From Caryophanales bacterium (GTDB lineage: Bacteria; Bacillota; Bacilli; Paenibacillales; CANHCR01): DNA of 64,000 nucleotides. A program made the translations under genes and the position numbers. Below the pieces are notes generated by a model, which worked only from the letters and a program-made list of their open reading frames with translations, made no database searches and was not told the origin of the DNA. The stretch lies in the NCBI GenBank assembly GCA_947459205.1, contig CANHCR010000001.1, forward strand, positions 1-64,000. The letters are read 5' to 3'. This document shows positions 25,524-34,095 of the stretch, piece after piece. Each line of letters begins with the position of its first letter. The stretch's first letter is position 1.

Positions 25524-26234
25524 GTGACACAACCTTTTCGCCAAGTTGCTACGAACACCATATTGAAGATGTCGAATATCGAGTTAACGTATCGTATACA
25601 TGATTTGTTGCTGACAACAGCAACTTCATACGATTGTTTAAGTAATGCCATTTGGAATGGCGGTATAACGAGAGCGAAACACTTTCTTAATTGGAAAGTA
25701 CCGCTCGATTTTGCCGACGAGAATCCGGAAAATGCTTGTAAAACGCATGCAGTTTCGTCTGGGTTAGATACGCGTCAAACAGTTGTTTTGATGACTGCAG
25801 CCAAACTGACGCACGCATCCGTTCATCAGACAAAACAATCTAGTTTTTCTATCTTATGTTTGGCGACGGCTGGCACGAGCAATGCAGTCCGAGCCGGAAA
25901 AGCAAGAAAAACTTATCCTTCCTACGTAGCAGGTACAGTGAATGTCACTGTCCTCATCAATGCTAAAATGACATCCGCAGCCATCGCCAATGCTCTGATT
26001 ACAAGTACAGAAGCGAAAGCAGCAGCATTGATAGATGCCGGAATTCCCGATCAATCGAATGGTTTGCTTGCAACAGGTACGACAACGGATGCAGTGGTGA
26101 TTGGGTGCAGTCAATCAAATGATTGGCCACATATACATCGCTATGCTGGAACGGCCTCTGAATTGGGGCACGCAATCGAAATGCTTGTATACCAATCGGT
26201 GCTGGAGTCGGTCACAACTCAGCACGATGATTGA
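25524..26234 (+). CDS. cbiZ: Adenosylcobinamide amidohydrolase (CbiZ family)
   Basis: CbiZ removes the aminopropanol arm of adenosylcobinamide to give adenosylcobyric acid, an archaeal-type corrinoid salvage step also found in some bacteria. The 236-residue protein shows the family signatures SGLDTRQTVVLMTAA, LATAGTSNAVRAG, NVTVLINAKMTSAAIANALI-type helix, EAKAAALIDAGI and GTTTDAVVIG. The start is GTG 25524 after AAGGAG. It lies upstream of the cobalamin riboswitch, so it is not under that switch, unlike the rest of the cluster. CbiB, CobU and CobS encoded downstream can rebuild the arm and finish the cofactor. Confidence 0.88.
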   Translation: MTQPFRQVATNTILKMSNIELTYRIHDLLLTTATSYDCLSNAIWNGGITRAKHFLNWKVPLDFADENPENACKTHAVSSGLDTRQTVVLMTAAKLTHASVHQTKQSSFSILCLATAGTSNAVRAGKARKTYPSYVAGTVNVTVLINAKMTSAAIANALITSTEAKAAALIDAGIPDQSNGLLATGTTTDAVVIGCSQSNDWPHIHRYAGTASELGHAIEMLVYQSVLESVTTQHDD

Positions 26235-26293
26235 TCGATACTCAACATTTTGTGGTCTTTGTCTTACGAAAACACAATATTTTGAAATTTTAC

Positions 26294-26322
26294 TTGTCAG
26301 AAGATCGGTTTTTGATTATAAT
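26294..26322 (+). promoter_or_regulatory. Promoter of the cobalamin salvage operon
   Basis: TTGTCA (26294-26299) and TATAAT (26317-26322) with a 17-base spacer, about 40 bases before the riboswitch. Confidence 0.8.
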
Positions 26323-26365
26323 TCTCGCAAGAGCAACGAATCGAAAATTAAATATCCTTACATTG

Positions 26366-26530
26366 TCAGGTGCCTGTGTTTTTTTGAACCAGGTTAAAAG
26401 GGAAGCCGGTGTGAATCCGGCACGGTCCCGCCACTGTAAATTGGGGACGACCTCGAAGTGCCACTGTTCATACGAACGGGAAGGCGAGGAAGTTATCAAA
26501 CCCATAAGTCAGGAGACCTGCCTGTACAAT
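26366..26530 (+). ncRNA. Cobalamin riboswitch
   Basis: The conserved blocks of the AdoCbl aptamer appear in order: CAGGTGCCTGTG, TTAAAAGGGAAGCCGGTGTG, AATCCGGCACGGTCCCGCCACTG, GGGAAGGCGAGG, and the B12 box CATAAGTCAGGAGACCTGCC. Binding of adenosylcobalamin should reduce expression of the downstream operon. The GC-rich terminator at 26605-26636 is the likely expression platform. Confidence 0.96.
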
Positions 26531-26604
26531 CGAGCTCAAGGAATCCTTCGCGGAAAAGGATCGAGATTTGTTAGGTGAAGTCTATTTGTCTACCTGATTA
26601 CTCG

Positions 26605-26636
26605 CCCCCATCCAATATAGGATGGGGGTTTCGTTT
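26605..26636 (+). terminator. Riboswitch expression-platform terminator
   Basis: CCCCCATCC (26605-26613) pairs with GGATGGGGG (26620-26628), followed by TTTCGTTTTT. It lies between the aptamer and btuF. Confidence 0.85.
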
Positions 26637-26701
26637 TTGCTTGCACGAAGGGGATGTTTAAATACGGTACGTTCTCAACCAAGAAAAGAGGAGAACATAA
26701 T

Positions 26702-27667
26702 ATGAAGAAGTTTCTAGTTAGTTCTTTGATGGTGGTCATGGTATTTACTCTCATAGGCTGTGGCTCTGGTAGTGAGACTGTCACTGAAATTGAAACTGAA
26801 ACTGAAAAGCAAGTTGTCGAACAAGAAAATCAGTCGAATGTGACAAAATTCCCGCTTACAGTTAAAGATGCATCCGGTGTCGATGTCGTTTTGGAAAAAG
26901 AACCGCAGCGTATTGTGTCGATTGCGCCCGCCGAGACAGAAGTGTTGTTCGCTTTAGGTTTAGGTGATCGAGTGGTCGGCGTAACGGACTGGTGTGATTA
27001 TCCTGCTGAAGCGAAAACGAAATCCAAAATCGGTGATATGAATTCGAATTTGGAAGCGATTCTGGCACTGAACCCAGATTTAATTATCGGTGGTTATACA
27101 CTTAACACCGAAGCGATAAAAAAGTTGAGAGAGTTAAAGCAAACAGTCTTTACTGTAGAACCGAAAACAATCGAACAAGTTAAGGAACGTATTGTCCAGG
27201 TCGGCTTGATTACGAATCGCCAAACGGAAGCCGAACAATTAGTAGAAAGCATGAATACTAAAATCGACACTGTAGCGAACGCAGTATCTAAACTTAGTGA
27301 AAACGAAAAGAAAAAGATTTACCTAGAATTCGATGCCATGTGGACGGTTGGACAAGGTGAATTTGGTCATGATTTAATCGGAATGGCTGGTGCTATCAAC
27401 GTTGCCAAGGACAAACAGGGTTGGCTCGAAGTGAATGATGAATTTGTCATCAAGCAAAATCCTGATGTCATTGTGTACGCTAGCTACACGAAAGATAATG
27501 CCGTTGCCGAAGTCATTAAAAAACGAAACGGATGGGCCGCAATCACTGCGGTGAAAGATAATCAAGTGCTTGGCATTGATGCGAATCTGTTAAGTCGTCC
27601 AGGTCCACGGATTGCGGACGGTCTTCATGAATTAGCAAAAGGAGTTTACCCAGAGTTGGTGAAATAA
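26702..27667 (+). CDS. btuF: Cobalamin/corrinoid ABC transporter binding lipoprotein
   Basis: This is the surface binding protein for B12-type corrinoids. The signal peptide ends in the lipobox LIGC (C20 lipidated), then a Thr/Glu-rich linker. The mature part has the periplasmic-binding fold of helical-backbone metal receptors: QRIVSIAPAETEVLFALGLG, VVGVTDWCDYPAEAKTKSKIG and NLEAILALNPDLIIGG. ATG 26702 follows GAGGAG; an in-frame ATG at 26654 precedes it without a matching signal peptide. Its position directly after a cobalamin riboswitch and before corrinoid salvage genes argues for corrinoid rather than siderophore uptake. Confidence 0.92.
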   Translation: MKKFLVSSLMVVMVFTLIGCGSGSETVTEIETETEKQVVEQENQSNVTKFPLTVKDASGVDVVLEKEPQRIVSIAPAETEVLFALGLGDRVVGVTDWCDYPAEAKTKSKIGDMNSNLEAILALNPDLIIGGYTLNTEAIKKLRELKQTVFTVEPKTIEQVKERIVQVGLITNRQTEAEQLVESMNTKIDTVANAVSKLSENEKKKIYLEFDAMWTVGQGEFGHDLIGMAGAINVAKDKQGWLEVNDEFVIKQNPDVIVYASYTKDNAVAEVIKKRNGWAAITAVKDNQVLGIDANLLSRPGPRIADGLHELAKGVYPELVK

Positions 27668-28704
27668 TGGTAAAACGTCTGTTCTTTTGGACGACTTTCG
27701 GTTTAGTCCTGCTTGTCGTATCAGTGATTGTCAGTTTGTCCGTCGGTTCTGCTCACATCCCGCTTCATGAAACGTGGCGAGTAATCTTGCAGCAAGTTCC
27801 GTGGATTGGTCAGATGATTGAAACAGATTGGACGGAATCGACGGAGCAAATTCTTCTACAAGTCAGAGCGCCGCGCGTACTTCTTGCATTGCTGGTTGGA
27901 GCGGCGTTGGCGTTAGCAGGCACAGGCTTCCAAGGGGTACTCCGCAATCCTCTGGCAGAGCCGTACACGCTTGGTGTTGCCTCCGGTTCGGCAGTCGGAG
28001 CATTAGTCGTGATTTTGCTCGGTCTACAATATGCGTGGTCTGGTAGTTGGACGATTCCGCTTGCTGCATTTTTGACGGGGCTACTCACGTTGTGGCTAGT
28101 GATTATACTTTCTCGTCAACAATCGAAATTGAAAATCGAAACGTTGATTCTTGCAGGTGTAGTGATTCAAGCTTTCTTTGGTTCCGTTGTTTCATTTCTC
28201 GTTTCCATCTCGCGAAATTCAATGAATGAAATGATTTTTTGGTTGATGGGCAGTCTTTCGCTTAAAGGGTGGAGTTATTCCTTCATCATTCTGCCGTACC
28301 TGGTCTTCGGATTTATCATTTTGCTATTGATGGGCAGAGAACTAAATCTCTTCTCGTTGGGTGAACGCCAAGCGATGCATCTTGGTGTAAATATTGAACG
28401 AACCAAACTAGTTGTGTTAATCATATGCACATTGCTGACCGCAGCTGCCGTCTCGGTTGCAGGTATCATTAGCTTTGTCGGCTTGGTGATTCCACACATT
28501 TTACGGTTGATGGTCGGTTCTGATTATCGAATACTGATTCCTTTGTCCGTAATTTTTGGAGCTATTTATGTGCTGTGGGCAGATACCTTGTCCCGAATGC
28601 TGCTCGATCCACAAGTAATTCCGCTTGGTGTGATTACATCGATACTGGGCGCGCCGTTTTTTGCCTGGTTGTTGATTCAAAATAAACGTGGCGCTGCATC
28701 CTGA
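27667..28704 (+). CDS. btuC: Corrinoid ABC transporter permease (FecCD/BtuC family)
   Basis: This 345-residue permease has about nine or ten membrane helices and the FecCD family signatures VRAPRVLLALLVGAALALAG, GFQGVLRNPLAEPYTLGVASG and the C-terminal VSVAGIISFVGLVIPHILR (coupling-helix region). It would form the homodimeric membrane channel of the BtuCDF-type importer. Its ATG shares a base with the btuF stop codon (TAATG), so the two genes are translationally coupled. The nearby btuD encodes the matching ATPase. Confidence 0.93.
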   Translation: MVKRLFFWTTFGLVLLVVSVIVSLSVGSAHIPLHETWRVILQQVPWIGQMIETDWTESTEQILLQVRAPRVLLALLVGAALALAGTGFQGVLRNPLAEPYTLGVASGSAVGALVVILLGLQYAWSGSWTIPLAAFLTGLLTLWLVIILSRQQSKLKIETLILAGVVIQAFFGSVVSFLVSISRNSMNEMIFWLMGSLSLKGWSYSFIILPYLVFGFIILLLMGRELNLFSLGERQAMHLGVNIERTKLVVLIICTLLTAAAVSVAGIISFVGLVIPHILRLMVGSDYRILIPLSVIFGAIYVLWADTLSRMLLDPQVIPLGVITSILGAPFFAWLLIQNKRGAAS

Positions 28705-28723
28705 TTGAATGAGGCGATGATTG

Positions 28724-29515
28724 ATGAACGTTAATGTACAAGATTTGCGAAAATTGTATGGTAATCAGGCAGTCTTGGACGGCGTACAGTTTGCTGTTCG
28801 TCCCGGCGAGTGTTTCGGTATTATCGGTCCAAACGGAAGCGGTAAGTCGACATTGTTGAAAATGCTTTCTGGTGTGGAGCGAGCCGATTCAGGGCATGTT
28901 CACTTAAACGGTGTTGATATTGCCAAGATGAAAACAAAGCAAATTGCTCGGAAAATTGCTGTGTTGCTACAAGAAGCATTATCGCCCGTAGATTATAGCG
29001 TACGTGACGTTATTGAGATGGGACGATACCCTCATCAGAACTGGTGGGGGATTGATGACACAGAATGCACTTCCTTGATTGCAGACATCTCATATAAGCT
29101 ATGCTTGGAACATCTTTTGCATCGTGCGGTCTCGACACTGAGTGGCGGAGAGCGACAACGAGTAGCGATTGCGAAAGCGATGGCACAACAACCAGATCTG
29201 TTATTGCTTGATGAACCGACCACTTTTTTGGACATCGGGTACCAAATGCAGATGATGGATATGGTGCGTAATTGGCAAGTTGAACAAGGAATTACGGTGA
29301 TTACAGTACTCCACGATTTAAATCTTGCTGCGCAATACTGTGACCGTATACTAATCCTGAATCAAGGAAAACAAATCGCATTAGGAACGCCTGCAGAAGT
29401 CATTAGTGATCACCTGATTGAGTCGGTATACGGAACGAGACCGATTATCTTAGAACACCCAGTCAGTGCACTCCCGCAAATTTTACTTCAACCGGGGGCG
29501 CTCCCATTACAATAA
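28724..29515 (+). CDS. btuD: Corrinoid ABC transporter ATP-binding protein
   Basis: The ATPase of the BtuCDF-type importer, with Walker A GPNGSGKST, Q-loop VLLQEALSPVDYSVRDVIEMG, signature LSGGERQRVAIAKAMAQQP, Walker B LLLLDEPTTFLD and the switch His in VLHDLNLAAQYC. The 263-residue length is normal for the iron/B12 family. TTG 28721 is in frame, but ATG 28724 is better spaced from GAGG. It lies directly after btuC and before cobT, so transport and salvage are encoded in one operon. Confidence 0.93.
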   Translation: MNVNVQDLRKLYGNQAVLDGVQFAVRPGECFGIIGPNGSGKSTLLKMLSGVERADSGHVHLNGVDIAKMKTKQIARKIAVLLQEALSPVDYSVRDVIEMGRYPHQNWWGIDDTECTSLIADISYKLCLEHLLHRAVSTLSGGERQRVAIAKAMAQQPDLLLLDEPTTFLDIGYQMQMMDMVRNWQVEQGITVITVLHDLNLAAQYCDRILILNQGKQIALGTPAEVISDHLIESVYGTRPIILEHPVSALPQILLQPGALPLQ

Positions 29516-29533
29516 AGCAAATGGAGTTTGAGT

Positions 29534-30616
29534 ATGATTGATGTTCGTTCGATAGCAAGTGAAATTCAGCCGCTTGAAGCAGAATGGTTGCAAAGGGCAC
29601 AGAACCATTTGGATCAATTAACGAAACCGCCTGGGAGCTTAGGCAAATTAGAACATTTAGCTAAGCAGTTAGTTGCTATTCGAAAAGAAATGACACCGCG
29701 ATTGGAAAAAAAAGCAGTCATTGTCATGGCTGCTGACCATGGTGTTTGCGATGAAGGAATTAGTCAATATCCGCAGGCGGTAACAGGGCAAATGATCTTG
29801 AATTTTCTGCAAGGTGGTGCCGCTGTCAATGTGCTGGCTCGCCAAGCGGGTGCTGATGTTTTTTGCTATGATATCGGTTCGAAAGCAGACATTCCTAACG
29901 AACAATTGCATTCAAACAAAATAAGAAATGGTACGGGCAATATTGCGATAGAACCAGCGATGTCAGAACAAGAGGCGGAACTTGCCATCATGCGGGGCGT
30001 TTCTCTTGTTCATCGATTGGTTGCAGACGGTTATACATGTTTTGCTACAGGCGAAATGGGCATTGGCAATACGACAGTTAGTTCAGCTTTGCTTTGTGTG
30101 TTGCTTGAAAAAACGCCGAGTGAAATCGTTGGATTTGGTACAGGTATTGATGCTACAAAAAAACTTCATAAAGAATTGGTTGTACAACGAGCTATACATC
30201 GATTTGAATCAGCCAAAATAAAACGGCATGAAGAGAGAATTCCTTATGCTCTGGAGTTGCTTGCTCAACTTGGTGGTTTAGAAATTGCTGGTCTCGTAGG
30301 CGTAATTCTTGGTTGTGCTTATCATCGATGCCCGATTGTGATTGATGGTTTTATTTCAACAACAGCTGCCGTCGTTGCCGCGCACATAGCTCCGAATGCT
30401 GTGCAATACATGGTGCCTTCACATTTGTCACACGAAGCTGGACATCGCCACGCACTCGCTCATTTAGAGTTACAACCAATGCTTCATATGGACATGCGAC
30501 TGGGTGAGGGAACGGGCGCAGTGCTTTGTTTTCCTTTGATTGATGTGGCCATAGCCATTATCTGTGAGATGGCAACATTTGAAAGTGCAGGCGTTTCTGG
30601 TGAGTTGGATTCTTAA
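29534..30616 (+). CDS. cobT: Nicotinate-nucleotide:dimethylbenzimidazole phosphoribosyltransferase
   Basis: CobT activates the lower ligand base by forming alpha-ribazole phosphate from nicotinate mononucleotide and dimethylbenzimidazole (or another base). The 360-residue protein begins LTKPPGSLGKLEHLAKQL, and has VMAADHGVCDEGISQYP, GEMGIGNTTVSSALL and the C-terminal DMRLGEGTGAVLCFPLID that contains the catalytic glutamate. ATG 29534 is taken as start; TTG 29528 is an alternative. It is encoded between btuD and cobU. No alpha-ribazole phosphatase (cobC) gene appears in the cluster. Confidence 0.95.
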   Translation: MIDVRSIASEIQPLEAEWLQRAQNHLDQLTKPPGSLGKLEHLAKQLVAIRKEMTPRLEKKAVIVMAADHGVCDEGISQYPQAVTGQMILNFLQGGAAVNVLARQAGADVFCYDIGSKADIPNEQLHSNKIRNGTGNIAIEPAMSEQEAELAIMRGVSLVHRLVADGYTCFATGEMGIGNTTVSSALLCVLLEKTPSEIVGFGTGIDATKKLHKELVVQRAIHRFESAKIKRHEERIPYALELLAQLGGLEIAGLVGVILGCAYHRCPIVIDGFISTTAAVVAAHIAPNAVQYMVPSHLSHEAGHRHALAHLELQPMLHMDMRLGEGTGAVLCFPLIDVAIAIICEMATFESAGVSGELDS

Positions 30617-30631
30617 TGCAAGAAAGGATGA

Positions 30632-31216
30632 ATGGATTTGATTGTTCTGGTCACAGGCGGTGTACGCAGTGGAAAAAGTTCGTTTGCAGAACAATATGTC
30701 CGTCATCATTTCTTATCAGCTGTTTACGTTGCAACTGCTGTCGCTTTTGATGAAGAAATGCGACAACGTATTCAAATTCATATCGATCAACGAAGAGACT
30801 CGGGATTTACTTGGAAAACTATCGAAGAATCGTACGAATTGAGCAATCTACTAGAAAAAGATTTGCGTGATGAAGCAGTGATTTTGGTTGATTGTCTTAC
30901 CGTATGGTTATCTAATTGGTTAATTAAATTAGATGTTGAGCAATCTATGGACTCATTGCCTTTGATAATCGATGAATTGATCAAAGTTGCACAAAATATG
31001 AACGGAACGATTGTTTTTGTGACCAATGAAGTCGGTTCGGGTATCGTTCCCGAGTATAAACTAGGTCGGCTATTCCGAGATTACGCAGGTATTTTAAATA
31101 GGAGGCTAGCTGAACTTGCAGATGAAGTAATCATGGTCGTTGCCGGTATTCCTGTTCCATTGAAGCAACTACAATATGATTGGAAACAGAGCAGAAAAGA
31201 TGGCGGTAGCGCATGA
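30632..31216 (+). CDS. cobU: Adenosylcobinamide kinase / guanylyltransferase
   Basis: CobU phosphorylates adenosylcobinamide and then transfers GMP to give adenosylcobinamide-GDP. The P-loop TGGVRSGKSSFAEQYV is at the N terminus; the His that carries the GMP is plausible in RIQIHIDQRR, and VDCLTVWLSNWL and FVTNEVGSGIVPEY are the usual nucleotide-site motifs. The 194-residue length is normal. Its stop overlaps cbiB by four bases. Because CbiZ is also present, the cell can handle imported cobinamide either directly through CobU or through cobyric acid. Confidence 0.95.
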   Translation: MDLIVLVTGGVRSGKSSFAEQYVRHHFLSAVYVATAVAFDEEMRQRIQIHIDQRRDSGFTWKTIEESYELSNLLEKDLRDEAVILVDCLTVWLSNWLIKLDVEQSMDSLPLIIDELIKVAQNMNGTIVFVTNEVGSGIVPEYKLGRLFRDYAGILNRRLAELADEVIMVVAGIPVPLKQLQYDWKQSRKDGGSA

Positions 31217-32202
31217 TTTTTTTCAGTTTATATGAAATCCTTTTTATCGTGCTTTCAGCAATCATCGTCGATTGGTTAATCGGTGATCCGCGGTGGTTGA
31301 TTCATCCGGTCACCATCCTCGGCAAGTTGATTCGCCGAATAGAATACGTTTTGTCGAATCAAACGGAGCAAACGGCATGGACTCAGCGCCTGAAAGGCGT
31401 TTTGTTGCTTTTCTTAGTAGCAGGTTGTGCGTTTGTAATCATTTGGTGGATGCAACTACTGACGAACAATATAGCACTGTGGCTCTGCTATATCATAAAC
31501 ATTTGGTTTATTTCGACGACAATCGCTTGTAAGGGTTTGAAGGACGCCGCTTTGGCAGTATTTAACGCTTTGCAGAAAAATGATGTTCAACAGGCTCGGC
31601 TTGCTGTCTCGATGATTGTTGGAAGAGACACGGCGCACTTGGATGAGCCTGAAATTGTGCGGGCAACCGTTGAGACAGTTGCTGAAAATACTGTGGATGC
31701 TTATGTTGCTCCAATTTTTTACGCTCTTCTTGGTGCCGCACCGCTTGCGATGCTATATCGAGCTGTTAACACGCTAGACTCTATGGTTGGCTATAAGAAT
31801 CAGAAATACTTGTATTTTGGCTGGGCATCGGCCCGCACGGATGACATTCTTAACTTTATCCCGGCTAGACTAACGGGCATATTTTTGGGTTTGAGTGCCC
31901 TCGCTTTATATGGACCGAAGGCAATGATTCGAAGTTGGAAGTCAATCATTCAATTTGCCCGCCTTCATCCAAGTCCAAACAGTGGCATACCCGAATCGGC
32001 AGTTGCAGGAGCACTTCATGTCCGCTTAGGTGGTAAAAATCAATACGGTGAAATCATCAGTCACAGGGCTTATATGGGTTGGCCGAATCAGACGTTGCGA
32101 GTCCATCATATTCGTCAATCGATTCGCATGCTATATGTGACAAGTTATTATATTGCGGGAGGGATTGTATGTTTGCTTTGCTGGCAGCTATACAGTTTTT
32201 GA
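31213..32202 (+). CDS. cbiB: Adenosylcobinamide-phosphate synthase
   Basis: CbiB is the membrane enzyme that joins adenosylcobyric acid with (R)-1-amino-2-propanol phosphate. The 329-residue chain has several hydrophobic helices and conserved family blocks: DWLIGDPRWLIHPVTILG near the N terminus, ETVAENTVDAYVAPIFYALLG, YRAVNTLDSMVGYKN and ARLHPSPNSGIPESAVAGAL. ATG 31213 overlaps the cobU stop (ATGA). Its 3' end overlaps cobS by 34 bases. It accepts the product of CbiZ and of CobD encoded in the same cluster. Confidence 0.95.
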   Translation: MIFFSLYEILFIVLSAIIVDWLIGDPRWLIHPVTILGKLIRRIEYVLSNQTEQTAWTQRLKGVLLLFLVAGCAFVIIWWMQLLTNNIALWLCYIINIWFISTTIACKGLKDAALAVFNALQKNDVQQARLAVSMIVGRDTAHLDEPEIVRATVETVAENTVDAYVAPIFYALLGAAPLAMLYRAVNTLDSMVGYKNQKYLYFGWASARTDDILNFIPARLTGIFLGLSALALYGPKAMIRSWKSIIQFARLHPSPNSGIPESAVAGALHVRLGGKNQYGEIISHRAYMGWPNQTLRVHHIRQSIRMLYVTSYYIAGGIVCLLCWQLYSF

Positions 32203-32951
32203 CGCGAATCCCTATTCCGCTTCGGATTGATTATGAATCGAAATTGCTCGCACGAAGCACTTCGTTCTTTCCTTTCGTCGGATTGTTGATTGGTATGATA
32301 GTTGCTTCGGCAGCCTATTTGTTTTCATTTTTCCTACCCACATACATCGTACCCGTGATTGCGGTTGCGGTGTGGGTGGCGCTCACTGGTGCGCTCCATT
32401 TGGACGGATTGCTCGATACTGCCGATGGCTTGCTGAGCCATCGAAACAGAGAACAGATGCTAGAGATTATGAAAGATAGTCGCATCGGTGCGATGGGCAC
32501 GATTGTTGCTTTGTTTTATCTGTTGTTAAAAATATTGCTTGTGTTTGCAATGCTCGAGCAACAAAGCGGATGGTTGCCTTATTTGTTCTTAGCAGTGATT
32601 CCGATTTATAGTCGTTGGACGATGACGGTCGCAATCGTTTTTTGGCCGTATGCTCGAACTGAAAATGGATTAGGCAGTCTGTATCAAGCAACGAATGTTA
32701 GGCACTTTGTAATTTCAAGTTTGATGATGTTGATTTGTAGTTTGCTTCCATGGTCTGCTGTCGCTCAAAGTGTTGATTTCGTTATCAATTCATGGTTGTT
32801 GATTGTTTCTGTAGCGGTCTTTGTTACCGTCATTTTCGCTTCTTTATGTGTTCGCCGACTTGGTGGCATGACAGGAGACACGTATGGCGCACTGAACGAA
32901 TTGACAGAGTTGGCGATTTTATTCGCAATCGTAATCGCGGGGAGGGTTTGA
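32169..32951 (+). CDS. cobS: Adenosylcobinamide-GDP ribazoletransferase (cobalamin synthase)
   Basis: CobS attaches alpha-ribazole (phosphate) to adenosylcobinamide-GDP, completing the nucleotide loop at the membrane. It is a 260-residue polytopic protein starting FALLAAIQFLTRIPIP, with the conserved GALHLDGLLDTADGLLSHRNRE metal-site region and IMKDSRIGAMGTIVALFY. The start lies inside cbiB at ATG 32169, preceded by GGGAGGG; longer upstream frames would only read cbiB sequence. It is followed within two bases by cobD. Confidence 0.95.
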   Translation: MFALLAAIQFLTRIPIPLRIDYESKLLARSTSFFPFVGLLIGMIVASAAYLFSFFLPTYIVPVIAVAVWVALTGALHLDGLLDTADGLLSHRNREQMLEIMKDSRIGAMGTIVALFYLLLKILLVFAMLEQQSGWLPYLFLAVIPIYSRWTMTVAIVFWPYARTENGLGSLYQATNVRHFVISSLMMLICSLLPWSAVAQSVDFVINSWLLIVSVAVFVTVIFASLCVRRLGGMTGDTYGALNELTELAILFAIVIAGRV

Positions 32952-32953
32952 CG

Positions 32954-34030
32954 ATGTTGGAGCGTTACGGTCATGGTGGCGATTTGTTAACTGCTGCTGA
33001 ATTGTTCGGTCATTCGCCCGATTTATTTTTGGACTACAGTTCAAATATGAATCCGATGGGTCCTCCAACTTGTGTACAACGTATTTTTTCAGAGCGTTGG
33101 ATGGAAGTTGTTCGTTATCCGGATCCTGCTACTCGTGTATTGCGCAAGAAAATTGCGGCATATTATCGTATACCTGAAGAATCCATCTTAGTAGGGAACG
33201 GAGCAGCCGAACTGATTGATTTGGTCGTTCGCATCACACAACCTGCTACCGTTGCAGTGACAGCTCCTTCTTTTGTCGAGTATAGTGATAATGCTCTTAG
33301 GGTAGGAGCGTCGCTTCATTACATTCCGCTGAAGGCAGAGCACTCTTTTGATGTGCAAGCAGAGGATCTATCTCACGCCTTATATAAAGCGGACTTAACT
33401 ATGCTCGGTCACCCCAATAATCCTACTGGCCGTCTTATTCCCGATGTCTTGATGGACATGTTACAAACCGCAAAAGGTACGGTTATGCTGGATGAAGCAT
33501 TTATTGATTTTTTGGAGAATGAAGAGCAAGTCAGCATGATTCAGCGTGCTCCCTCGATGAAAAAATTGATAGTGATTCGTTCGATGACTAAATTTTTCGC
33601 GATTCCTGGTATTCGTCTTGGATTTGTGGTTGCTCATCCCGATATTATCTTGCAAATGCGCAATCTTCAGGTTCATTGGAGTGTTAATCATTTTTCGCAA
33701 TTGATCGGTGCGGCGGCGCTAGATGATGCACAGTATATTTCTGATACGAAAAAACGGGTGAGTACGGAGCGGCAATGGTTTTATGAGCAGTTATCGAGCA
33801 TAGGACTCGATGTGATTCAAAGCGCAGTCAATTACTTGCTCGTTCGGTTGCCGAAACAAGTTCCGTTTCATGTACCAGAAATGCAGGAAAAATTGGGTCA
33901 AATGAAAATTTTAATCCGCGATGCATCGCGATTTCCCGGTTTGGATGAACGATATTTTCGCTTGGCGGTGCGTTTGCGGGAAGATAATGAAACGGTCGCA
34001 CGTGCATTGAAACATATAATACAACCTTAA
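32954..34030 (+). CDS. cobD: Threonine-phosphate decarboxylase CobD
   Basis: CobD is a PLP enzyme that decarboxylates L-threonine O-3-phosphate to (R)-1-amino-2-propanol phosphate, the arm used by CbiB. The protein (358 residues) shows the class II aminotransferase fold: FLDYSSNMNPMGPP, LVGNGAAELIDLVVR, LGHPNNPTGRLIP and VMLDEAFIDFLE, with the PLP lysine in RSMTKFFAIPGIRLGFV. ATG 32954 follows GGGGAGGG. A histidinol-phosphate aminotransferase is a superficially similar alternative, but the start YGHGGD and cluster position fit CobD. Confidence 0.93.
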   Translation: MLERYGHGGDLLTAAELFGHSPDLFLDYSSNMNPMGPPTCVQRIFSERWMEVVRYPDPATRVLRKKIAAYYRIPEESILVGNGAAELIDLVVRITQPATVAVTAPSFVEYSDNALRVGASLHYIPLKAEHSFDVQAEDLSHALYKADLTMLGHPNNPTGRLIPDVLMDMLQTAKGTVMLDEAFIDFLENEEQVSMIQRAPSMKKLIVIRSMTKFFAIPGIRLGFVVAHPDIILQMRNLQVHWSVNHFSQLIGAAALDDAQYISDTKKRVSTERQWFYEQLSSIGLDVIQSAVNYLLVRLPKQVPFHVPEMQEKLGQMKILIRDASRFPGLDERYFRLAVRLREDNETVARALKHIIQP

Positions 34031-34037
34031 ATAACGA

Positions 34038-34078
34038 GCATGCTTACCTGTTTGATGGTCAAACTTTCATAAGAAACA
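34038..34078 (+). repeat. Remnant of the dispersed repeat (internal deletion)
   Basis: GCATGC...CTGTTTGATGG runs directly into TCAAACTTTCATAAGAAAC. This looks like the first hairpin's right arm of the 105-bp repeat joined to its 3' tail, as if recombination between the two GGCCAA motifs removed the centre. It sits immediately after cobD. Confidence 0.55.
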
Positions 34079-34095
34079 CAAGGAGGAAGAGAATC

